The position numbers and the translations under genes were made by a program. A DNA stretch of 64,000 nucleotides, from NCBI RefSeq assembly GCF_015158295.1, contig NZ_JACDXV010000003.1:62001-126000 (forward strand). Reading direction: 5' to 3'. Source of the DNA: Devosia faecipullorum (GTDB lineage Bacteria > Pseudomonadota > Alphaproteobacteria > Rhizobiales > Devosiaceae). The notes under the pieces are model-generated. The model did no database searches. It was not told the DNA's origin and saw only the letters and a list, made by a program, of their open reading frames with translations. Shown here piece by piece: positions 9,145 to 17,262 of the stretch; position 1 is the stretch's first letter; every line of letters starts with the position of its first letter.

Positions 9145-10308
9145 TTAGCCGATCAGGATATCGCGCGGGAAGTCGGTGATCGTGCGCGAGCCGGTCTCGG
9201 TGACGATCAATACGTCGGAGTGACGGAATCCGCCGAGGCCGGGAATATAGACGCCCGGCTCGACCGAGTTGGCCATGTTCGGGAGGAGCTTGGTCTTGTT
9301 GTAGGGACGCAGCTCACCCTTGTCTTCGCGACTGGCGGCGCCGATCATGATGCCATGCGCGTGGCCGGTGCCGTGCCGCACATACTGGGCCAGGTCGTAT
9401 TTGCGCAAGACTTCGGTACAGGCCGCGTCAACTTCCGACATGACGGCGCCGGGCATGAGAAGCTGCTTGCCCAGATCGAAGGATTCGTTGACGGCGTCGA
9501 GCGGACGCTGCTGCTCCTTGGTGGCGCCGCCATAGACGAAGGTGCGCTCGAGTTCGGCGCAATAGCCCCAGAGAACCGGGAAGATGTTCAGCGAGACGAT
9601 ATCGCCGCGCCTGAGCCGACGGCTGGTCGGGTGCAAGTGCGGAATCATCGTGTTTTCGCCGAACTGGGCATAGACGTAGCTGCTGGTGAGGCCGTTGAAC
9701 GAGATGGCGCCCATGGCCTTCTCGACTTCAGCCAGAGCATGGGCAGCCACGGCAAGCTCGGTCACACCTTCATGCAAAGCATTGAGGAAGGCGTCCGCCC
9801 CGATCTTGGCCAGGGTGGCGCCGACTTCGAGCAGGTGCAGTTCCTCGTTCGACTTCACCAGGCGCAGTTCGCCAACCAGATCGCCGACTTCAACGAATTC
9901 GGCTCCCGGGAAACGCTCCTGCAGGGCGCGATAGATGCCGAGCGGAATGACTTCAGCCTCAATGCCGATGCGGGCCTTGGGCGAAATCGACCCCGAAATG
10001 AAGTCCGAGCACAGCTTGAGGCTGGCCTTCACCACGTTCTCGTCGTCGTTATAGACGAGCACGTCGTCAAACGAGGAGTGCAGTTCCATGTTTTCGCGCT
10101 CGATGGCCGCGCCGCAAACAGCACTCTTGCCGGCGGCCGGGAGGATGGCCCACATCGGGCGCCCCCATTCTGACAGCAGCGGCACGCCGGACATGTAGAA
10201 CACGTTGTCGGCGCTGGAGAGGAAGGCAACGTCGATATTGTTCTCGGCAAGCTTCTTGCGCAGGCCAGAGATACGACGGTTCATTTCCTGGGAAGTAAAG
10301 GCAGGCAA
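9145..10308 (-). CDS. M24-family protein with degenerate metal-binding residues (creatinase-like)
   Basis: About 387 residues: N-terminal creatinase/prolidase domain (to about residue 130) followed by the M24 pita-bread fold. Family landmarks include HGTGHAHGIMIG and SVEPGVYIPGLGG. Several positions that hold metal ligands in true aminopeptidases differ: the usual D-x-G reads LNIFP, the usual Asp before T-R-T reads AELERT, and the usual R-x-E-D near the end reads FRHSD. This resembles metal-independent relatives such as creatinase and ectoine hydrolase. The TTG at 10308 is preferred because AGGAG precedes it by 6 nt; ATG codons at 10335 and 10344 are alternatives. It follows an Lrp-type gene by about 20 bp, probably as an operon. 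Confidence 0.85.
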   Translation of the reverse strand: MPAFTSQEMNRRISGLRKKLAENNIDVAFLSSADNVFYMSGVPLLSEWGRPMWAILPAAGKSAVCGAAIERENMELHSSFDDVLVYNDDENVVKASLKLCSDFISGSISPKARIGIEAEVIPLGIYRALQERFPGAEFVEVGDLVGELRLVKSNEELHLLEVGATLAKIGADAFLNALHEGVTELAVAAHALAEVEKAMGAISFNGLTSSYVYAQFGENTMIPHLHPTSRRLRRGDIVSLNIFPVLWGYCAELERTFVYGGATKEQQRPLDAVNESFDLGKQLLMPGAVMSEVDAACTEVLRKYDLAQYVRHGTGHAHGIMIGAASREDKGELRPYNKTKLLPNMANSVEPGVYIPGLGGFRHSDVLIVTETGSRTITDFPRDILIG

Positions 10309-10327
10309 TCTACACTCCTGGTCGGGA

Positions 10328-10840
10328 TCAATCATCACCGACATTATCGGCAGGCTCAATATTGGGCCCGCCACTACGCTTTGCGACGCCCACAGGCCCC
10401 CCATACTTTTCATGCTTGAGGATCATGAAGGAGTGCGAATCCTCGATCCCCTCAACACTCGCCAGTTCGACGAGGATGAAATCATAGAGTTCCCGTAGAT
10501 TCTTGAAGCAAGCCTGGAACATGAGATCATATGGGCCGGTGGTCACCGCAACGCTCTCGACAAAGGAGAATTGCTTCAGCACCTCGGCAACGTGATTTAT
10601 GTGGTCACGCATCACATCGACGCCGATAATGGCTGACGCCTCAAAGCCGAGAGCCACCGGGTTGGACACAGCCCGGATGTGAACCGTGCCGCTCTCAAGC
10701 AGATGCGACAACTTCCGCCGAACCGTGGGTTCGCTCACCCCGATCCGCCGCGCCATTTCCGACGTGGCCATTCGTCCATCTTCCTGCAGAAGAAGAACGA
10801 TCTGCTGCTCAGTTTCTCCGAGTGGGGAAATATGTTCCAT
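10328..10840 (-). CDS. Lrp/AsnC-family transcriptional regulator
   Basis: About 170 residues. The winged helix covers about residues 5-55 (LGETEQQIVLLLQEDGRMATSEMARRIGVSEPTVRRKLSHL) and an AsnC-type ligand-binding domain follows. A C-terminal tail rich in G, P and N is unusual. The gene is immediately upstream of the M24-type gene on the same strand and probably controls it. An Lrp-type regulator beside an M24 hydrolase is also seen in ectoine-degradation clusters, but the deacetylase expected there is absent. The ATG at 10840 was taken; an ATG at 10846 is also in frame. Confidence 0.9.
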   Translation of the reverse strand: MEHISPLGETEQQIVLLLQEDGRMATSEMARRIGVSEPTVRRKLSHLLESGTVHIRAVSNPVALGFEASAIIGVDVMRDHINHVAEVLKQFSFVESVAVTTGPYDLMFQACFKNLRELYDFILVELASVEGIEDSHSFMILKHEKYGGPVGVAKRSGGPNIEPADNVGDD

Positions 10841-10865
10841 TCTCATATCCAGCTGCGTTATAAAC

Positions 10866-10904
10866 TTCGTATATCGAACATTCCATGTCAAGATATTTTC
10901 GAAA
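10866..10904. promoter_or_regulatory. Palindromic sites and promoter elements upstream of the Lrp-type gene
   Basis: TTCG-TATAT-CGAA (10866-10878) and TTTCGAAA (10897-10904) are two related inverted repeats about 28 bp apart. On the minus strand a TTGACA hexamer lies at 10886-10891, between them. These are probably -35 and operator elements for autoregulation. No good -10 could be assigned. Confidence 0.4.
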
Positions 10905-10936
10905 TTGGTATTTTTGGACCAGAGCAAGCCTTGCAC

Positions 10937-11146
10937 TGCAATCCTGTACGCCCCCCCTCAGAAGGACGACGCCCTCACCACACGCCTTCGGTTCCACAAG
11001 GGGCCCAGTTCACGAATTTTGATGAGGCAGGCAAGCGCTCGACCTGCCCCCCGCCAGGCTCGAAAACTTCAGAAATCCAGCGTCGTGCAAAACATGAATT
11101 CGGAGGCATTCCAGCGCACCGAATCGAACGCTAATGGATTACAATA
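10937..11146. other. Intergenic stretch with no recognisable gene
   Basis: Part of a roughly 500-bp non-coding interval between the Lrp-type gene and the cassette. Open frames here are short, lack ribosome-binding sites and show no family motif. It could contain decayed sequence next to the tRNA-like remnant that follows. Confidence 0.5.
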
Positions 11147-11208
11147 ACGGCACAATTTCTGCCTTGCCAAGGCTGGCGTCACGGGCCTGAATCCCGTCGG
11201 CCGTTCCA
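11147..11208 (+). pseudogene. tRNA-Gly(GCC) 3' remnant
   Basis: The segment holds an anticodon arm with GCC anticodon (GCCTTGCCAAGGC, 11161-11173) and a 5-bp T-stem ACGGG/CCCGT (11181-11185 with 11193-11197). Acceptor strand CGGCCGT, discriminator T and an encoded CCA (11206-11208) follow. The T-loop reads CCTGAAT instead of TTCGAAT and there is no D-arm, so it cannot be a normal tRNA. ACGGC at about 11148 could be a relic of the 5' acceptor. Together with the similar end at 17209-17236 it marks a possible integration boundary. Confidence 0.6.
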
Positions 11209-11221
11209 GTTGCCAAAGGCC
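11181..11221 (+). repeat. Left copy of a degenerate direct repeat flanking the cassette
   Basis: 41-bp segment (T-arm, acceptor end, CCA and 13 bases beyond) that aligns without gaps to 17209-17249 at 29 of 41 positions. The similarity continues past the CCA (GTTGCCAAAGGCC versus ATTACCAAGGGCC), which chance or shared tRNA structure would not require. Confidence 0.55.
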
Positions 11222-11346
11222 CCCAAGTCATTAATTGCAAAGGGCCCTAGGAGGTCCGCTTTGCATTTCAGGGGAGGCGGAAAGCCGTCAGGCTGGAGGT
11301 CGCGGCGCCATTTCGGGTCCGAGCACCGTGCTTCGCCGCGCCATCT

Positions 11347-12018
11347 TCAGCCGATGTCCGAAACCTTCCTGAAGATGTGCTGGCGCAGGGTTGGGTAGAT
11401 CACCTCGCGGTCGGCGGACAGAATCGCGGCCTTGAGCGCCTGATGCTCGGCCACCATGGTCACGATGGCCTTCTCGCTCAGAATTTCGCGACCGAACACG
11501 ATTCGAACATGGCGGGAGATCGCCTGCCACAAGGTCCAGGCGATCTTGTTGCCCGACAGGAGGCAAATTTCCGAGTGGAATGCCAAATCCTCTCGATTGA
11601 TGGCAATCAGGTCTTTGCGGGCAATCTCGGCCTCCAGCGCCCCGATCCGCATGGTCAGCGCGGCGTCCAGTTCAGCCAGGCGCTCCGGCGATGATACAAT
11701 GGCGTCGATGGCCAAGGACTCGACCGCGAGCCGCGCGCTGCAGATCTGCTCGATGGCGACATCATCGACAGCCATCACATAAAGGCCGCGATGCGACTCG
11801 CCCTCCAAGATCCCCTGAGTGGAAAGGATTTTCAGCGCCTCGCGCACCGGCACACGGCTGACTTCAAATCGCGCCGCGATCTCCGTTTCGACGACACGAG
11901 CTCCCGGCTTGATCATCCCAAGACCGATTGCTTCCACCAAGGTGTCCGAAATCTGCTCCGCAAGGCTCTTGCGCCGCTCCAGCCTCAAACCATCAGCAGT
12001 TTCTATCCCGTTCAGCAT
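11347..12018 (-). CDS. GntR-family transcriptional regulator, FadR/FCD type
   Basis: 223 residues. The N-terminal winged helix (about 10-75, with VVETEIAARFEVSRVPVREALKIL) is followed by an all-helical FCD ligand-binding domain. The metal-binding pattern D-x3-H (REDLAFHSEI, then SGN) and a later AEHQ...RQH are visible. FCD regulators usually repress catabolic operons and are released by a carboxylate. It is divergent from the cassette's transporter operon, with an 8-bp palindrome TGTATACA between them, so it is probably the local repressor. Confidence 0.92.
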   Translation of the reverse strand: MLNGIETADGLRLERRKSLAEQISDTLVEAIGLGMIKPGARVVETEIAARFEVSRVPVREALKILSTQGILEGESHRGLYVMAVDDVAIEQICSARLAVESLAIDAIVSSPERLAELDAALTMRIGALEAEIARKDLIAINREDLAFHSEICLLSGNKIAWTLWQAISRHVRIVFGREILSEKAIVTMVAEHQALKAAILSADREVIYPTLRQHIFRKVSDIG

Positions 12019-12087
12019 ATGGGCCGGCTCCGCATTTTCCGGGACAATCCCTAAACCAACGCGCCCGCGAAAGCCATATTCCTTAAA

Positions 12088-12095
12088 TGTATACA
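12088..12095. promoter_or_regulatory. Candidate GntR operator TGTATACA
   Basis: Perfect 8-bp palindrome within the only AT-rich segment between the divergent regulator and transporter genes. FCD-type GntR proteins often bind short palindromes of this sort. A weak promoter (TTGACT at 12110-12115, then TTTACT about 18 bp on) lies just downstream, so binding would be well placed to affect the transporter operon. Confidence 0.45.
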
Positions 12096-12204
12096 GTTAG
12101 AAAGTCTTATTGACTAATTCATGGCAAAGTGTCTTTACTCTGCCTGCACGGCCCCGCATCACCTGATGTCGGACCGTCAAGGGATGAGGGTTTTGGAGGA
12201 AATT

Positions 12205-13044
12205 ATGAAACCGGGGATTTCAACACGCGCCGTTTTGAGCGCTGCAATGGTTTTTGCCCTGACGGCAACCACGGCCAATATGGCCATCGCCGCCGATGTT
12301 CCGGCGCAAGGCGTCAGCCAACGCGTTGACGAGATTAAGGCCCGCGGATCGCTGCGCGTTGCAGTGCTGGGCGAGATGCCGTGGCTCATCGAGAACACGG
12401 CCGGCGAGGGCGAGGCCTTTAGTGGTCCGTCCTGGGTTCTGGCAAATGAATATGCCAAGCAGCTTGGGGTTTCGCTTGAGCTTGTGCCCGTCAGCCACGA
12501 AACAAAGATCCCGATCATCGCGACGGGGCAGGTCGATGTGACCATCGCCCCGCTTTCGATCACGGCAGAGCGCGAGAAAGTGGTCGATTTCGCGATCTAT
12601 TCCAAGTCGAGCATCTGTCTGGTGGGCAAGGCTTCGGACCCCAAACTTGCCGATGTCGCGACGGTGGACGACCTCAATCGTGACGACATCACCATGGCCT
12701 TCTTTGTCGGCACCGCTGTTGAGCCCTGGGCCAATGGGCGCCTCCCCAACATGCAGGTTCGTGGCGTCGGCGGCACCGGCGCAACCGCTCCGATCGAAGA
12801 ATTGCAGTCCGGCCGCGCCAATGTCGTGCCGCTGGACAACACCAAGTGGCCTGAATTGGACAAGGCCGTTTCCGGCCTGACCGTTTTCCCTGCGGACTGC
12901 CTGGCGAGCCAGGAAATGGCGACCCCGGTCGGCCATGCGATCGACAAGAACCAGCCTGAATTCCTGGCATTCCTGCGCGCCGTCGCGGAGGAAGTTCAGC
13001 CGCTGGTCACGGCAGAGGAAATTCGCGTTATCACCGGCGAATAA
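12205..13044 (+). CDS. Polar amino acid-type ABC transporter substrate-binding protein
   Basis: About 280 residues with a signal peptide (MKPGISTRAVLSAAMVFALT...AIAAD) and an SBP_bac_3 fold. Recognisable stretches are RGSLRVAVLGEMPWLIE, IIATGQVDVTIAPLSITAEREKVVDF, and a second lobe beginning near SICLVG. The ATG at 12205 follows GGAGGA by 4 bp and opens the signal peptide; an upstream ATG at 12121 has no such support. This family usually binds amino acids, opines or related charged compounds. The neighbouring sugar-acid-like enzymes make the ligand uncertain. Confidence 0.92.
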   Translation: MKPGISTRAVLSAAMVFALTATTANMAIAADVPAQGVSQRVDEIKARGSLRVAVLGEMPWLIENTAGEGEAFSGPSWVLANEYAKQLGVSLELVPVSHETKIPIIATGQVDVTIAPLSITAEREKVVDFAIYSKSSICLVGKASDPKLADVATVDDLNRDDITMAFFVGTAVEPWANGRLPNMQVRGVGGTGATAPIEELQSGRANVVPLDNTKWPELDKAVSGLTVFPADCLASQEMATPVGHAIDKNQPEFLAFLRAVAEEVQPLVTAEEIRVITGE

Positions 13045-13108
13045 GGCCCTTCTGGTTCCCGGCGGCCGGCAATGACCGGCCGCCAAGTGTTTTGCTGGTG
13101 GATCCGGA

Positions 13109-13774
13109 ATGATTTTCGATTTCTCGTTTCTTCTCGATTATTGGCGCTTCCTGCTGGGCGGCGTGTGGATCACCCTCTCCATCAGTGCGGCAGCCATCGG
13201 CGTTGGCTTCGTCGTCGGGCTGATCGTGGGCATCGCGCGCACTTATGGTGGGCGGCCTGTCGATTTCATCCTGTCGCTTTATGTCGACACGATGCGGTCA
13301 ATTCCGCTGCTGGTGATCCTGGTGTGGATTTTCTTCGCCATGCCCCTCGTCACCGGACATTCGATGACACCCATTACCGCCGGCATTCTGGGGCTAGGCC
13401 TGCATCTGGGCGCCTTTGTTGCCGAGCTCGTTCGAGCCGGTCTGACCTCGGTTCGACCTGGCCAGATGCGCGCGGCCTTGGCCTTGGGGATGAGTCCCGC
13501 ACAGGCGGTCCGCATCGTCATCCTGCCCCAGGCATTGGTGCGCATGCTGCCCAATTTCGGGTCGCTGCTCGTCATCACGATCAAAGACAGCGCCATTGCC
13601 TCGGTGATCGCCGTGCCCGAACTGCTGCGGCAGAGCCAGGTGGTGGTGGGACAAACCTACAAACCCTTCGAGACCTTCACCGTCGTGATACTCATCTACT
13701 TCGTCATCAGCTGGCCGGTGGCACGCGGTGTTGACTATATCTATCGGCGCATTGCGCACCTGGGTGCGTCATGA
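13109..13774 (+). CDS. Polar amino acid-type ABC transporter permease
   Basis: 221-residue HisM/GlnP-type inner-membrane permease with about five membrane segments. The ATPase-docking loop [27 protein letters not shown] lies in the last third. It overlaps the second permease gene by 4 bp (ATGA), so the two are expected to form a heterodimeric channel. Confidence 0.92.
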   Translation: MIFDFSFLLDYWRFLLGGVWITLSISAAAIGVGFVVGLIVGIARTYGGRPVDFILSLYVDTMRSIPLLVILVWIFFAMPLVTGHSMTPITAGILGLGLHLGAFVAELVRAGLTSVRPGQMRAALALGMSPAQAVRIVILPQALVRMLPNFGSLLVITIKDSAIASVIAVPELLRQSQVVVGQTYKPFETFTVVILIYFVISWPVARGVDYIYRRIAHLGAS

Positions 13775-14430
13775 CCTTTGATTGGAGCGTCATCACCAAC
13801 AATTGGCCCCTGCTGTTGCAGGGGGCGGGCATGACGGTGCTGCTGGCGGCAGCGTCCATGGCCCTGGCCATACCCGGGGGGCTGCTGCTGGCGCTGGCGC
13901 GCATGTCCTCCTTCGCCCCGATCCGCATTCTGGCGACCGCCTTTGTGGAGTTCTTTAGAACCACGCCGGTCATGTTGCAGGTCTATTGGGTGTTCTATGT
14001 CCTGCCCGTCCTGACCGAGATCCGCGTCGATGCCTTCAGTGCGGGTCTCGTGGCGCTGGCCTGCAACGTCTCGGCCTTCAACTCGGAAACGTTCCGCTCC
14101 GGCATCAACTCGATCCGCGCAGGTCAAAGGCAGGCAGCGCTGGCGCTCGGCATGAGTGAAGCCGAAGCCATGTGGCATGTCATCCTTCCCCAGGCGGTGC
14201 GGCGCGTCCTGCCGGCTTTGGCGAGCACCTGGGTCTCCTTGTTCAAGGACACTTCACTGGTCTCGATCATCGCCGTTGCCGAGCTGTCCTACGTGGGTCT
14301 TCAGCTGCGCTCGCAGACATTCCGGGTCTTGGAAGTGCTCACGGCGATGGCGGTCCTCTACTGGCTGATGGGCTACCCGCAGGCGAAGCTCACCGACTGG
14401 ATACATAGAAAGTTCAAGGTCACAGAATGA
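13771..14430 (+). CDS. Polar amino acid-type ABC transporter permease
   Basis: 219-residue paralogue of the preceding permease. The EAA-type loop reads [28 protein letters not shown]. An early segment, [22 protein letters not shown], is typical of the family. Both ends overlap neighbours by 4 bp, indicating tight translational coupling within the operon. Confidence 0.92.
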   Translation: MTFDWSVITNNWPLLLQGAGMTVLLAAASMALAIPGGLLLALARMSSFAPIRILATAFVEFFRTTPVMLQVYWVFYVLPVLTEIRVDAFSAGLVALACNVSAFNSETFRSGINSIRAGQRQAALALGMSEAEAMWHVILPQAVRRVLPALASTWVSLFKDTSLVSIIAVAELSYVGLQLRSQTFRVLEVLTAMAVLYWLMGYPQAKLTDWIHRKFKVTE

Positions 14431-15206
14431 CTCAAAGGCCGCAATCCGAGCCCATCCTGCATATGTCGGACGTCAGAAAGCGCTACGGGACTCTCCAGGC
14501 GCTGGACGGAGTGTCCCTGGACGTGAAGGCGGGAGAAGTGGTTTGCCTGATCGGGCCGAGTGGCTCGGGTAAATCCACCTTGCTCCGCTCCATCAATGCA
14601 CTTGAAACAATAGATAGCGGGGTCGTGCGGTTCGACGGCGCCGATGTTCACGCCAAGACGACAAGCCTGCGCCATCTGCGCCAGCGCATGGGCATGGTGT
14701 TCCAGAACTTCGAACTGTTTCCGCATATGACAGCGCTGGGAAACGTGTCGGTCGGGCCGCACAAGATACTGAAACTTGACGCTGAACTATCCAGGGCGCG
14801 CGCGGAACAATTGCTGCACAAGGTGGGCTTGTCGGATCGGATGCATATGCGTCCTGCCGAATTGTCTGGCGGTCAGCAGCAGCGCGTTGCCATTGCCCGC
14901 GCCCTGGCGATGCAACCGGACATGATGCTGTTTGATGAGCCGACTTCCGCACTCGACCCCGAGACGATCGGTGAAGTGCTTTCGGTGATGAAGCAGCTGG
15001 CGGACGAGGGCATGACCATGGTCGTGGTCACGCATGAAATGACCTTCGCGGCGCGCGTCGCCAATCGCGTCGCCGTTTTCGATCGCGGCAAAATCATCGA
15101 AACGGGCCCGCCGAAACAGATTTTTGAAGCGCCGACAGTGCCAAGAACCCAGGAATTCCTCAAGCACCTGGGTTGGGATGGCACGAGCGCTGCTCTGCAA
15201 CAATAG
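14427..15206 (+). CDS. Polar amino acid-type ABC transporter ATP-binding protein (GlnQ type)
   Basis: 259 residues with Walker [11 protein letters not shown]-loop region [19 protein letters not shown], signature [15 protein letters not shown] and Walker [14 protein letters not shown], then the switch histidine in VVTHEM. This is the GlnQ/HisP pattern. It completes a full importer: binding protein, two permeases and an ATPase. The enolase-superfamily gene follows after 18 bp. Confidence 0.95.
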   Translation: MTQRPQSEPILHMSDVRKRYGTLQALDGVSLDVKAGEVVCLIGPSGSGKSTLLRSINALETIDSGVVRFDGADVHAKTTSLRHLRQRMGMVFQNFELFPHMTALGNVSVGPHKILKLDAELSRARAEQLLHKVGLSDRMHMRPAELSGGQQQRVAIARALAMQPDMMLFDEPTSALDPETIGEVLSVMKQLADEGMTMVVVTHEMTFAARVANRVAVFDRGKIIETGPPKQIFEAPTVPRTQEFLKHLGWDGTSAALQQ

Positions 15207-15224
15207 CTTTTACAAGGAGCGGTC

Positions 15225-16394
15225 ATGAAGATCGTCGACATTGAATGCCACGTCTTGCTGGCACCTAACATGAATCCGGGCGCCACGTCGTCGGCACAGG
15301 ATAGTTTCATCGTCATCGTTCGGACCGACGAGGGCATTTCGGGTATCGGGGAATCCGATGTCAGCCCATGGATTGCCAAGGCCTGCGTCGAGGCGCCAGG
15401 CACCCACACCATGTCGCTCAGCCTGCGCGACATGCTGATCGGTTCGGACCCGCTGAACCCGGAAGCGGTTTGGCGCAAGCTATATGTCGGCTCCGCCATG
15501 AGTGGCCGGCGCGGTGCCGTCATTCATGCCATGGGTGCCATCGACATGGCCCTCTGGGACATCAAGGGCAAGGCCGAAGGCAAGCCGATATTCGAGCTTC
15601 TCGGTGGCCAGAAGCAAGACAAGGTCGTGCCCTATGCCTCCCTGCAGCCAGCCGGAAATCGTTGGGAAGAATACCGCGATTCCCTGTGCGAATGGGCCGA
15701 ACGGGCGCGCAATCTCGGGTTCAAGGCCGTGAAGGCCGAGGTGACCATGAATGGTCCTTATGCCCATGATGGCATGCACGAACCCTACGAAAACCACACC
15801 AAGGTGATCGAAGCGGTGCGCAAGACCCTGGGCCCGGACATCGCGCTGATGGTGGACGTTCAATATATGTGGCCCGATGCCGAAACGGCACTGCGGACGG
15901 TTCGCGACTGGGCCGAGTTCGACCTGTTTTTCCTTGAGACGCCGCTGTGGATCGACAATCTCGATGACTATGCCCGTCTGCACGAGGAAGCACCGATGAA
16001 GATCGCCGCCGGTGAATGGCAGGCGACGCGGTATGAATTCGAAGAATTGATGGACCGCGGCAAGGTCGACGTCGCCCAGCCTGACGTCGGTCGTGTCGGT
16101 GGCTTTGCCGAAGCCAAAGCGGTTTGTGACATGGCGGCAGAGCGTGGGCGCATAATCGTTCCCCATTGCTGGAAGACCGGGATTTCCGTAACCGCAACGG
16201 CGCATCTGGCATTCAACACCCCACATTGCCGCTTCATTGAATATTTGCCGCCCGCACTGTGCGTGGACACCCTTCGCAAGGAATTGGCCGTGGACGGTTT
16301 CACCTTCGTGGACGGCATGATCGAGGCGCCGACCAAGCCCGGTCTGGGTGCCGAACTGAATGAAGACGCACTCCGCGCCTACAAGGTGGCATGA
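15225..16394 (+). CDS. Enolase-superfamily (mandelate racemase/muconate lactonizing type) acid-sugar dehydratase-like enzyme
   Basis: 389 residues. The N-terminal capping domain spans about 1-125 and a (beta/alpha)7-beta barrel follows. Visible elements are a strand-2 lysine (GFKAVKAEV), metal ligands D (LMVDVQYMW), E (FFLETPLW) and E (IAAGEWQ), the QPDVGRVGG aspartate, and a histidine in VPHCWKTG that would form the His-Asp dyad of the mandelate-racemase subgroup. Such enzymes abstract a proton next to a carboxylate, most often dehydrating sugar acids. The strand-2 motif KAE, rather than KxK, differs from mandelate racemase itself. The substrate is unknown. Tight linkage to the transporter and the SDR implies one pathway. 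Confidence 0.9.
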   Translation: MKIVDIECHVLLAPNMNPGATSSAQDSFIVIVRTDEGISGIGESDVSPWIAKACVEAPGTHTMSLSLRDMLIGSDPLNPEAVWRKLYVGSAMSGRRGAVIHAMGAIDMALWDIKGKAEGKPIFELLGGQKQDKVVPYASLQPAGNRWEEYRDSLCEWAERARNLGFKAVKAEVTMNGPYAHDGMHEPYENHTKVIEAVRKTLGPDIALMVDVQYMWPDAETALRTVRDWAEFDLFFLETPLWIDNLDDYARLHEEAPMKIAAGEWQATRYEFEELMDRGKVDVAQPDVGRVGGFAEAKAVCDMAAERGRIIVPHCWKTGISVTATAHLAFNTPHCRFIEYLPPALCVDTLRKELAVDGFTFVDGMIEAPTKPGLGAELNEDALRAYKVA

Positions 16395-16466
16395 CGTTCA
16401 ACCTCGAACAAAGGTCGGCAGGGCAGATGCATTTGTGAATGCCTGCCCCGCCGTTTGGAGGAAGCA

Positions 16467-17198
16467 ATGAGTGATCTACACGGCAAAGTCGTCCTGCTGA
16501 CTGCGGCGGCGCAAGGCATTGGGCGCGCATCTGCGCTGGCATTCGCGAAGGCAGGAGCGCGCGTCTTCGCGACCGACATCAATGGCGCAAAACTGGCAGA
16601 ACTGGAGGGGGTGGCAAACATCGAAACGCGCCCGCTCGATGTGCTTTCCGATTCCGCGGTGAATTCCCTCGTGGCCGCTCTCGGCCGTGTCGATGTGCTG
16701 TTCAATTGCGCCGGCATCGTACATAGCGGCACGATCCTCGAAATGTCGGATGCCGATCTGGATCTGGCGCTGGATCTCAATCTGCGTGCGCAGGTGCGCA
16801 CCATCAGGGCGGTCTTGCCGCAAATGGTTGACCGCCGCGATGGCGCCATCATCAACATGGCGACCGTGGCGTCTTCGGTCAAAGGCGTGCCCAGTCGCGC
16901 CGCCTATTCCATTTCAAAGGCGGCGGTTATCGGGCTCACCAAATCCATCGCCGCCGACTACGTTGCCGCCAATATCCGGGTCAACGCCATTTGCCCCGGC
17001 ACAGTGGAATCTCCGAGCCTGCACGAGCGCTGGCACGCGACCGGCGATTTCGAAGCGGCTCAGCGAGCGTTCATTGCGCGGCAGCCGATCGGTCGCATCG
17101 CCCAGCCAGAGGAAGTGGCTGATCTTGCAACCTATCTAGCAGGCGCGCGCTATACGACCGGCCAAATTCATATCATCGACGGCGGCTGGACCGGCTAA
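16467..17198 (+). CDS. SDR-family dehydrogenase, 2-keto-3-deoxy-L-fuconate dehydrogenase-like
   Basis: 243 residues with a classical SDR layout: nucleotide loop TAAAQGIG, NCAG, catalytic serine in ATVASS, and YSISK. The stretches KAAVIGLTKSIAADYV, NAICPGTVESPSL and FIARQPIGRI resemble 2-keto-3-deoxy-L-fuconate dehydrogenase and its relatives. That would suit oxidation of the keto-deoxy acid released by the preceding dehydratase. The ATG at 16467 follows GGAGGAA by a few bases; a TTG at 16455 also opens the frame. It is the last gene of the cassette. Confidence 0.9.
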   Translation: MSDLHGKVVLLTAAAQGIGRASALAFAKAGARVFATDINGAKLAELEGVANIETRPLDVLSDSAVNSLVAALGRVDVLFNCAGIVHSGTILEMSDADLDLALDLNLRAQVRTIRAVLPQMVDRRDGAIINMATVASSVKGVPSRAAYSISKAAVIGLTKSIAADYVAANIRVNAICPGTVESPSLHERWHATGDFEAAQRAFIARQPIGRIAQPEEVADLATYLAGARYTTGQIHIIDGGWTG

Positions 17199-17208
17199 GG
17201 CCCGCTCC

Positions 17209-17236
17209 CCGGGTTCGAAGCCCGCCATCCGCTCCA
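17209..17236 (+). pseudogene. tRNA-Gly-like 3' end (T-arm plus acceptor, CCA)
   Basis: 28 bp beginning 10 bp after the SDR stop: T-arm with a canonical TTCGAAG loop (17214-17220), acceptor strand CATCCGC, discriminator T73 and an encoded CCA (17234-17236). The U73-CCA ending is typical of glycine tRNAs. There is no anticodon or D-arm upstream, where the SDR gene ends, so only the 3' end is present. It resembles the 11147-11208 remnant and may be the other boundary of an integrated segment. Confidence 0.6.
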
Positions 17237-17249
17237 ATTACCAAGGGCC
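17209..17249 (+). repeat. Right copy of a degenerate direct repeat flanking the cassette
   Basis: Aligns without gaps to 11181-11221 (29 of 41 identical), including bases beyond the CCA. Its last nine bases also form the left arm of the following hairpin. Confidence 0.55.
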
Positions 17250-17262
17250 GGCAGGCCCTTGG
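17241..17262 (+). terminator. Hairpin after the cassette, probable terminator
   Basis: Perfect 9-bp stem CCAAGGGCC/GGCCCTTGG with a GGCA tetraloop, 42 bp after the SDR stop. There is no long T run, only TTGC, so termination may be weak. In this position it resembles the hairpins that follow tRNA genes. Confidence 0.45.

Noticed and set aside
10309-10413. N-terminal extension of the M24-type protein from an upstream ATG
   Set aside because: The extension overlaps the regulator gene and an AGGAG motif is well placed for the TTG at 10308.
11135-11208. A functional tRNA-Gly(GCC) gene
   Set aside because: The D-arm is missing, the T-loop lacks the TTC core and the 5' acceptor strand pairs at only part of its length.
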